From: Pseudomonas sp.
GTDB taxonomy: Bacteria; Pseudomonadota; Gammaproteobacteria; Pseudomonadales; Pseudomonadaceae
NCBI GenBank assembly: GCA_003525045.1
Contig: DQGF01000508.1
Coordinates: 1-5,401 of the forward strand
Reading direction: 5' to 3'
DNA length: 5,401 nucleotides
Part shown: positions 1 to 5,401 of the stretch, piece by piece
How the letters are laid out: every line of letters begins with the position of its first letter
Numbering within the stretch: the first letter of the stretch is position 1
Notes under the pieces: model-generated
The model's input: the letters and a program-made list of their open reading frames with translations, nothing else
Told to the model about the DNA's origin: nothing
Database searches by the model: none
Position numbers and translations under genes: made by a program

Positions 1-11
1 CGGCGTTCCGA

Positions 12-61
12 CGAAAGCGGTTTGTCAGTCAACGTAGATGGTGACTGGCCTACCGCTTTCG
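12..61. repeat. Imperfect palindrome beside the REP element
   Basis: The outer arms CGAAAGCGG (12-20) and CCGCTTTCG (53-61) are perfect 9-base reverse complements. A second, inner stem pairs 24-31 with 42-49 with one G-T wobble, leaving a loop of about ten bases. Together they can form a long two-part hairpin. The right arm runs directly into the REP core at 61-85, so the two probably form one composite repeat of the kind scattered between genes in fluorescens-group Pseudomonas. It lies just past the ispB stop. No T-run follows it on either strand, so an intrinsic terminator role is not evident. Confidence 0.6.
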
Positions 62-85
62 CGAGCAAGCCCGCTCCCACAGGGG
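51..85. repeat. Pseudomonas REP element
   Basis: The stretch CGCTTTCGCGAGCAAGC followed by CCGCTCCCACAGGGG matches, from memory, the repetitive extragenic palindromic element abundant in P. fluorescens and P. putida genomes. GAGC at 63-66 and GCTC at 73-76 form the core stem of its imperfect hairpin. It sits 11 bases past the ispB stop codon, the usual intergenic 3' position. Known roles of such elements include mRNA 3'-end protection and acting as targets for REP-associated tyrosine transposases. No transposase gene is visible here. Confidence 0.8.
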
Positions 86-95
86 ATCGTGGTTT

Positions 96-1064
96 TCAGT
101 GAGTGCGGGCTACCGCGAACTCACTCAGCTCGACCAGTGCATCGCGGTATTCGCTGGCGGGCAGCGCGTCGAGGCATTGGATTGCGCGAGCCACATATTG
201 CCGTGCAAGCTGCGCGGTGTACTCGAGGGAACCTGACGCTTCAACGGCTTCGCGAATGCTTTCCAGGTCTTCGATGCCGCCTTTCTGGATAGCCTTGCGC
301 ACCAGCGCCGCCTGTTCCGGCGTACCTTCACGCATCGTGTAGATCAGCGGCAGGGTAGGCTTGCCTTCGGCCAGATCGTCACCGACGTTCTTGCCGAGGG
401 TTTCTGCGTCCCCTTTATAGTCCAGCAGGTCATCGACCAATTGGAAGGCTATGCCCAGGTGATCGCCGAAGGTTCGCAGCGCTTCAGCCTGTTCCGGTGT
501 GGCTTGGCACAGGGCCGCGGCACTGTGAGTCGAGGCTTCGAAGAGCATCGCGGTCTTGCCGCGAATGACTTCCATATAGGTTTCTTCAGTGGTGCTGGCG
601 TCGCGAACCTTCGACAGCTGCAACACTTCACCTTCCGCGATGATCCGCGTGGCTTGCGAAAGGATCTTCATCACTGGCATGGAGCCCAGTTCGACCATCA
701 TTTCGAAAGAGCGCGAATACAGGAAGTCGCCCACCAGCACGCTCGGAGCGTTGCCCCACATGGCGTTGGCGGTCGAGCGGCCGCGGCGCATGCCGGACAT
801 GTCGACCACGTCGTCATGCAGCAGGGTAGCTGTGTGCAGGAATTCAATGGTCGCGGCCAGCAGGCGCAGGTCATCGCCTTCGCGACCCAGGGCCTTGCCA
901 CACAGCAGCACCAGTAGGGGACGCAGGCGTTTACCGCCGGCGGAGGTAATGTAATCGCCGATTTTCGATACCAGCGGCACGCGGGAAGTCAGCTGCTTCT
1001 TGATGATGCCGTCGACGGCGTTGAAATCGTCCGCCACCGCGCGGTAGAAAGCTTGGGGTTGCAT
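96..1064 (-). CDS. ispB: Long-chain polyprenyl (octaprenyl/nonaprenyl) diphosphate synthase IspB
   Basis: This is a trans-isoprenyl diphosphate synthase. It adds isopentenyl diphosphate units to an allylic primer to build the side chain of ubiquinone in the cytosol. The 322 residues are full length for the family. Visible motifs are GGKRLRPL (43-50), the first aspartate-rich motif HDDVVD (83-88) followed by the arginine pair R93-R94, and the second motif DDLLD (211-215). Substrate-binding lysines appear in RGKT (K170), LGKN (K225) and EGKPTLP (K235). The residue five before the first aspartate motif is alanine (A79), a small residue that fits long-chain products. Pseudomonas makes mainly ubiquinone-9, so a nonaprenyl product is likely, but length cannot be read from the sequence alone. 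The ATG start matches the MQPQAFYR start remembered for Pseudomonas; a GGAG lies 12 bases upstream, slightly far. The gene is divergent from rplU, as in Pseudomonas. Confidence 0.96.
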   Translation of the reverse strand: MQPQAFYRAVADDFNAVDGIIKKQLTSRVPLVSKIGDYITSAGGKRLRPLLVLLCGKALGREGDDLRLLAATIEFLHTATLLHDDVVDMSGMRRGRSTANAMWGNAPSVLVGDFLYSRSFEMMVELGSMPVMKILSQATRIIAEGEVLQLSKVRDASTTEETYMEVIRGKTAMLFEASTHSAAALCQATPEQAEALRTFGDHLGIAFQLVDDLLDYKGDAETLGKNVGDDLAEGKPTLPLIYTMREGTPEQAALVRKAIQKGGIEDLESIREAVEASGSLEYTAQLARQYVARAIQCLDALPASEYRDALVELSEFAVARTH

Positions 1065-1096
1065 CAGCGACAGTTGCTCCAGAAGGGTTGCGCGGC

Positions 1097-1125
1097 ATGC
1101 TAGGACCCACGTCGGCGGGTGTCAA
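1097..1125 (-). promoter_or_regulatory. Sigma70-like promoter of ispB
   Basis: Read on the minus strand, a perfect -35 box TTGACA (1125-1120) is separated by exactly 17 bases from a -10 box TAGCAT (1102-1097, 4 of 6 consensus). Transcription would begin near 1090, giving a leader of only about 26 bases before the ispB ATG at 1064. Its -35 box lies 18 bases from that of the divergent rplU promoter. This is assigned by motif and spacing only. Confidence 0.7.
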
Positions 1126-1143
1126 GGTACGATGGACGGCCTC

Positions 1144-1172
1144 TTGCATCGCCCCGGCAGCTTGCGTACAAT
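1144..1172 (+). promoter_or_regulatory. Sigma70-like promoter of rplU-rpmA
   Basis: TTGCAT (1144-1149) and TACAAT (1167-1172, 5 of 6 consensus) are separated by 17 bases. The -35 box is weak, matching only the TTG, but the -10 box and the spacing are good. Transcription would begin near 1179, leaving an untranslated leader of about 125 bases before rplU. It is oriented away from the ispB promoter. Confidence 0.6.
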
Positions 1173-1178
1173 CGCGCA

Positions 1179-1304
1179 CCCTGAACTTCCTGGGCAGCAC
1201 CTGCCTTACGCAATTGCAAACGGGCCTTCCAGCCTTATGCAGCCATGCCAGCCAATACCTCTTCTTATAAAGAGCTGGGTGAGCAGGATTATCGGAGAAA
1301 TACC
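1179..1304 (+). other. Untranslated leader of rplU
   Basis: This stretch lies between the predicted start of transcription and the rplU ATG. It holds a small stem, CTCTT (1259-1263) with AAGAG (1270-1274), and the palindrome GCAATTGC (1210-1217). Near the 3' end is the ribosome binding site GGAG (1294-1297), seven bases before the ATG. Ribosomal protein operons are often controlled through such leaders, but I do not recognise a known L21 leader structure here. Any regulatory role is inference. Confidence 0.35.
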
Positions 1305-1619
1305 ATGTCTTATGCAGTAATCGTTACTGGTGGCAAGCAGTACAAAGTTGCTCCAGGTGAATACCTGAAGATCGAAAAACTGGAAATCGCTACCGGCGAA
1401 TCCGTTACTTTTGATCGCGTTCTGTTGGTTGCCAATGGCGACGACGTGAATATCGGCGCTCCAGTTGTTCCTGGCGCTACCGTTGTGGCTGAAGTGATCT
1501 CCCAAGGTCGTCACGATAAAGTCCGCATCATCAAGTTCCGTCGCCGTAAGCACCACATGAAGCGTATGGGCCACCGCCAGTGGTACACCGAGATCAAAAT
1601 CACCGGTATTCAGGCTTAA
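1305..1619 (+). CDS. rplU: 50S ribosomal protein L21
   Basis: L21 binds 23S rRNA in the large subunit. The 104 residues begin [15 protein letters not shown] and carry the family's N-terminal GGKQY segment. The strongly basic, conserved block [16 protein letters not shown] follows in the C-terminal part, and the protein ends EIKITGIQA, as remembered for gammaproteobacterial L21. The length is normal; Pseudomonas L21 is usually 103-104 residues. The start is set by GGAG at 1294-1297, seven bases upstream. An in-frame ATG at 1245 would add 20 residues with no family match and no good binding site, so it was not used. rpmA follows after 35 bases in the same operon, the near-universal bacterial pairing. 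Confidence 0.98.
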   Translation: MSYAVIVTGGKQYKVAPGEYLKIEKLEIATGESVTFDRVLLVANGDDVNIGAPVVPGATVVAEVISQGRHDKVRIIKFRRRKHHMKRMGHRQWYTEIKITGIQA

Positions 1620-1654
1620 TTTCAGCCTAATTCCTCACTAGGAGAATTGAACTC

Positions 1655-1930
1655 ATGGCACACAAAAAAGCTGGTGGTAGTACCCGTAACGGTCGCGACT
1701 CAGAAGCCAAACGCCTTGGCGTGAAGATGTATGGCGGCCAGGTTATCATTCCGGGCAACATCATCGTGCGTCAGCGCGGCACCCAATTCCACGCTGGCTA
1801 CGGCGTTGGCATGGGCAAAGATCACACTCTGTTCGCTAAAATCGACGGCGTGATCAAGTTCGAAGTAAAAGGCGCCTTCGGTCGTCGTTACGTAAGCATT
1901 GTCCCGAAGACTGACGTCGTCGCGGCATAA
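1655..1930 (+). CDS. rpmA: 50S ribosomal protein L27
   Basis: L27 sits near the peptidyl transferase centre, where its flexible N-terminus reaches toward the tRNA ends. The 91 residues start [16 protein letters not shown], the typical form that needs no N-terminal cleavage, unlike the extended Firmicutes type. The conserved [17 protein letters not shown] and [17 protein letters not shown] segments follow. AGGAG at 1640-1644 lies ten bases before the ATG. The gene is the second and last of the rplU operon, since a strong terminator begins 16 bases after its stop codon. Codon use resembles that of rplU and fits high expression. Confidence 0.98.
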   Translation: MAHKKAGGSTRNGRDSEAKRLGVKMYGGQVIIPGNIIVRQRGTQFHAGYGVGMGKDHTLFAKIDGVIKFEVKGAFGRRYVSIVPKTDVVAA

Positions 1931-1945
1931 TTACGTGGTTGCTGG

Positions 1946-1974
1946 AAAAGCCCTGTCTTGCGACGGGGCTTTTT
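1946..1974 (+). terminator. Intrinsic terminator of the rplU-rpmA operon
   Basis: A 12-base-pair stem pairs 1946-1957 with 1962-1973 around a TTGC loop, with a single T-G wobble (1954/1965). The 3' arm ends in a run of five T (1970-1974). The GC-rich upper stem, A/T base and T-run are the standard form. It separates the ribosomal protein operon from obgE, which therefore probably needs its own promoter or depends on read-through. Confidence 0.9.
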
Positions 1975-3347
<1,373 letters not shown>

Positions 3348-3364
3348 TTCGTTGCGATAAACTT

Positions 3365-3391
3365 AAGCGCCGCTCACTAGAGCGGCGTTTT
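3365..3391 (+). terminator. Intrinsic terminator after obgE
   Basis: An eight-base-pair perfect GC-rich stem pairs CGCCGCTC (3368-3375) with GAGCGGCG (3380-3387) around an ACTA loop. The stem can be extended at its base by a G-T and two A-T pairs. It is followed by TTTT (3388-3391). The T-run is short, so termination may be partial. It lies 17 bases past the obgE stop and separates obgE from proB. I saw no clear promoter in the remaining 76 bases before proB. Confidence 0.75.
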
Positions 3392-3470
3392 AGTATCTGG
3401 AAATCGGTAGTCACGAATAACGTTACGGGTAGCGCTGGGTCGCGCTGTCCTCAAGCTAAGGTTGAAGATG

Positions 3471-4607
3471 ATGCGGAGCAAGGTGGCAGGTGCGCAGCGT
3501 TGGGTCGTGAAGATCGGCAGCGCTTTGCTGACGGCGGACGGCAAGGGTCTGGATCGCGCGGCAATGGGTGTCTGGGTCGAGCAGATGGTGGCTTTGCATG
3601 AGGCTGGCGTCGAACTGGTGCTGGTGTCCTCTGGGGCGGTGGCTGCCGGGATGAGTCGCCTGGGCTGGACTGTGCGGCCCAGTGCGATGCACGAGCTTCA
3701 GGCGGCTGCTGCCATCGGCCAGATGGGCCTGGTGCAAGCGTGGGAGTCGAGCTTTGCCGAGCATGGCCGGCATACCGCGCAGATTCTCCTGACGCACGAT
3801 GACCTGTCTGACCGCAAGCGCTACCTGAATGCCCGCAGCACCTTGCGTGCGCTGGTCGAGCTCAAGGTTATCCCGGTCATCAACGAGAACGACACGGTGG
3901 TCACCGACGAGATCAAGTTCGGCGACAACGACCGGCTCGCCGCGCGCGTCGCCACCATGGCGAGCGCCGATCTGCTGATCCTGCTGTCCGACATCGATGG
4001 CCTCTATGACGCGCCGCCCGGCGCCAATCCCAACGCCAAACTGATTCCGATCGTCGAATCCGTCACCTCGGAGATCGAAGGCATGGCGGGCGCGGCCGAA
4101 TCCGAATTGTCGCGCGGCGGCATGTTCACCAAGATCGAGGCGGCAAAGATCGCGACCTCAGCCGGCACCCACATGCTGATCGCGTCGGGCAAGATCGAGC
4201 ATCCGCTGCGGGCGATCGCCGACGGCGGGCGCTGCACCTGGTTCCTGACCCCCGCCAATCCCGTCACCGCGCGAAAACGCTGGATCGCCGGCTCGCTGGA
4301 GCCGAAGGGCACGCTGACCATCGATGCCGGCGCGGTCGCCGCACTCCGGGCCGGAAAAAGCCTGCTGCCGGCCGGCGTGATCCGGATCGACGGCCAGTTC
4401 GCCCGCGGCGACGCGGTGGTGGTGCGCGGCCCCGATACCCATGAGATCGGCCGCGGCCTCGTCGCCTATGACGCCGAGGACGCCGAGAAGATCAAGGGCC
4501 GCTCGTCGCCGGATGTGATGACGATCCTCGGCATCAGCGGTCGCGCGGAAATGATCCACCGCGACGATCTCGTGGTTGGCCCGAGCGGCGGCTTTTCCGC
4601 GAGCTAG
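3471..4607 (+). CDS. proB: Glutamate 5-kinase, mosaic of Pseudomonas-type and Bradyrhizobium-type halves
   Basis: ProB phosphorylates glutamate to gamma-glutamyl phosphate, the first and feedback-controlled step of proline synthesis. The 378 residues are normal length: an amino-acid kinase domain (about 1-260) and a C-terminal PUA domain (about 272-370). Motifs include [10 protein letters not shown] near the N-terminus, VSSGAV (52-57), VINENDTV (136-143), FGDND (150-154), LSDIDGLY (172-179) and RGGMFTK (215-221). The start [14 protein letters not shown] matches Pseudomonas ProB; AAGG (3458-3461) lies nine bases upstream. ATG at 3468 is an alternative adding one residue. Residues 1 to about 147 read as Pseudomonas ProB. 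From R155 onward ([26 protein letters not shown] and ITGR-like [13 protein letters not shown]) the protein reads as Bradyrhizobium-group ProB. The frame is intact and no catalytic motif is missing, so the mosaic could encode an active enzyme. The joining is more likely artificial than natural; see the junction entry. Confidence 0.93.
   Translation: MRSKVAGAQRWVVKIGSALLTADGKGLDRAAMGVWVEQMVALHEAGVELVLVSSGAVAAGMSRLGWTVRPSAMHELQAAAAIGQMGLVQAWESSFAEHGRHTAQILLTHDDLSDRKRYLNARSTLRALVELKVIPVINENDTVVTDEIKFGDNDRLAARVATMASADLLILLSDIDGLYDAPPGANPNAKLIPIVESVTSEIEGMAGAAESELSRGGMFTKIEAAKIATSAGTHMLIASGKIEHPLRAIADGGRCTWFLTPANPVTARKRWIAGSLEPKGTLTIDAGAVAALRAGKSLLPAGVIRIDGQFARGDAVVVRGPDTHEIGRGLVAYDAEDAEKIKGRSSPDVMTILGISGRAEMIHRDDLVVGPSGGFSAS
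3909..3932 (+). other. Lineage junction inside proB
   Basis: Upstream codons encode VVTDE, as in Pseudomonas ProB, where the Bradyrhizobium form has VATNE or similar. Downstream, from the CGG at 3933, the residues [15 protein letters not shown] follow the rhizobial form, where Pseudomonas has TLAALVANLVEADLL. Between them lies the segment encoding EIKFGDND, conserved in both lineages, so the exact breakpoint cannot be placed more finely. GGCGACAACGAC (3921-3932) is a plausible shared stretch for assembly joining or recombination. Base composition rises across the point: by my count 37 of 60 bases are G or C at 3541-3600, 42 of 60 at 4261-4320, and 49 of 60 at 4801-4860. Confidence 0.8.
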
Positions 4608-4742
4608 GCCAATGGCCGACTGCCACGAGCCGGCCGCAAGTACCCGCGAGATTGGCAACGCCCCCCGGCCATGCCCCCTCGGCGCCTCGCAAAACGCTGA
4701 TTTCCGTGCTAGGGCATCGTCTTAACTGATACTGGAACCGAC
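4608..4742. other. proB-proA intergenic region
   Basis: This 135-base gap is GC-rich at its start (runs such as CCCCCCGG) and less so near proA. I see no intrinsic terminator and no convincing promoter boxes. GGAA at 4734-4737 lies five bases before the proA ATG and is the likely ribosome binding site. Co-transcription of proB and proA is plausible from orientation and the lack of a terminator, but the gap is longer than in a tight operon. No coding sequence is supported here. Confidence 0.5.
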
Positions 4743-5401
4743 ATGAGCGCGCCGCTGAAGGCGATCGACGGCAACGCCGATTTGCCGGCCCTGATGACCG
4801 ACCTTGCCACCCGCGCGCGCGCCGCCGCGCGGGTGCTGGCGCTTGCGCCGCCGGAGCAGAAGGATCGCGCGCTGGAGGCCATCGAGCGGGCGATCCGCGC
4901 CAACTCAGCAACGATTCTCGCGGCCAATGCCGAGGACGTTGCGGAAGCGCGCGCCACTGGCGCGACCTCCGCCTTCATCGATCGCCTGACGCTGACGCCA
5001 GCGCGGATCAATTCCATGGCCGACGGCGTAGCCACGGTGCGCGGCATTCCCGATCCGATCGGCGCCGTCACCGAGAGCTGGCAGCGGCCGAACGGCATGA
5101 CCATCGAGCGCGTGCGGGTGCCGCTCGGCGTCGTCGCGGTGATTTTCGAAAGCCGCCCCAACGTCGCCGCCGACGCCGGCGTGCTGTGCCTGAAATCCGG
5201 CAACGCGGTGATCCTGCGCGGCGGCTCCGACAGTTTCCGCTCCTGCCGCGCGATCCACGACTGCCTGGTGCAGGGACTGCGCGAGGCCGATCTGCCTGAA
5301 GCGGCGATCACGCTGGTGCCGACCCGCGACCGCGCCGCGGTCGGGCTGCTGCTGAGCGGCCTCAATGGCGGCATCGACGTGATCGTGCCGCGCGGCGGCA
5401 A
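4743..5401 (+). CDS. proA: Glutamate-5-semialdehyde dehydrogenase (gamma-glutamyl phosphate reductase), 5' part
   Basis: ProA uses NADPH to reduce gamma-glutamyl phosphate to glutamate-5-semialdehyde, the second step of proline synthesis, and takes its unstable substrate from ProB. The frame is open from the ATG to the window edge, giving 219 complete codons of about 430 expected. Seen are the N-terminal helical region ending near 100, then [18 protein letters not shown] (124-141) and [17 protein letters not shown] (150-166), both typical of the cofactor-binding domain, and VIVPRGG at the edge. The catalytic cysteine should lie in the missing C-terminal half. The wording of the protein ([30 protein letters not shown]) is the Bradyrhizobium/Rhodopseudomonas type as remembered. 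Direct proB-proA adjacency is the order of that group. In Pseudomonas proA lies elsewhere, near nadD, so this gene belongs to the right-hand lineage segment. Confidence 0.96.
   Translation, partial: MSAPLKAIDGNADLPALMTDLATRARAAARVLALAPPEQKDRALEAIERAIRANSATILAANAEDVAEARATGATSAFIDRLTLTPARINSMADGVATVRGIPDPIGAVTESWQRPNGMTIERVRVPLGVVAVIFESRPNVAADAGVLCLKSGNAVILRGGSDSFRSCRAIHDCLVQGLREADLPEAAITLVPTRDRAAVGLLLSGLNGGIDVIVPRGG

Noticed and set aside
1245..1304. Upstream ATG that would extend L21 by 20 residues
   Set aside because: The added residues do not match L21 proteins, and the well-placed GGAG at 1294-1297 supports the ATG at 1305.
3388..3470. Possible promoter of proB, for example TAGTAT at 3391-3396
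   Set aside because: Its -35 position would fall inside the terminator stem and does not resemble TTGACA. No other pair with acceptable spacing was found.
3900..3940. Frameshift or insertion at the proB lineage change
   Set aside because: The frame is continuous and residues align with the family on both sides without gap or extra bases.
4709..5401. Open minus-strand frame of 230 codons opposite proA
   Set aside because: High GC leaves few stop codons on the opposite strand. The plus strand encodes clear ProA motifs, and the reverse product is low-complexity in Ser, Arg and Ala.

Overview
The window joins two unlike pieces of DNA. Positions 1 to about 3910 look like a Pseudomonas chromosome of the fluorescens/putida type. 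This part carries ispB (minus strand), then rplU, rpmA, obgE and the first part of proB (plus strand). The gene order, the protein sequences and a Pseudomonas-type REP element beside the 3' end of ispB all agree. From about 3930 to the end, the proteins and gene order instead look like an alphaproteobacterium of the Bradyrhizobium/Rhodopseudomonas group. The second part of proB is of that type and is followed directly by proA. These assignments rest on remembered family sequences; no database search was run.

Layout: a palindrome and a REP element (12-85) lie past the 3' end of ispB, the long-chain polyprenyl diphosphate synthase for ubiquinone side chains. ispB and rplU are divergent across a 240-base gap that holds two back-to-back sigma70-like promoters. 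rplU and rpmA encode ribosomal proteins L21 and L27 and form an operon closed by a strong intrinsic terminator (1946-1974). obgE encodes the ribosome-associated GTPase Obg. It follows after a 193-base gap containing a palindrome and inverted repeats, and it has its own terminator-like hairpin. proB (glutamate 5-kinase) follows and stays in frame through the junction. proA (glutamate-5-semialdehyde dehydrogenase) begins at 4743 and runs off the end of the window.

Functionally, L21, L27 and Obg belong to 50S ribosome structure and assembly. IspB supplies the quinone tail. ProB and ProA catalyse the first two steps of proline synthesis.

The main observation is the junction inside proB. The reading frame is unbroken, and the change falls in the highly conserved glutamate-site segment ending in GDND. 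A chimeric assembly or contaminated draft is the simplest explanation. A real inter-class homologous recombination is possible but needs read-level support. I see no tRNA, rRNA, CRISPR array, transposase or other undescribed system.
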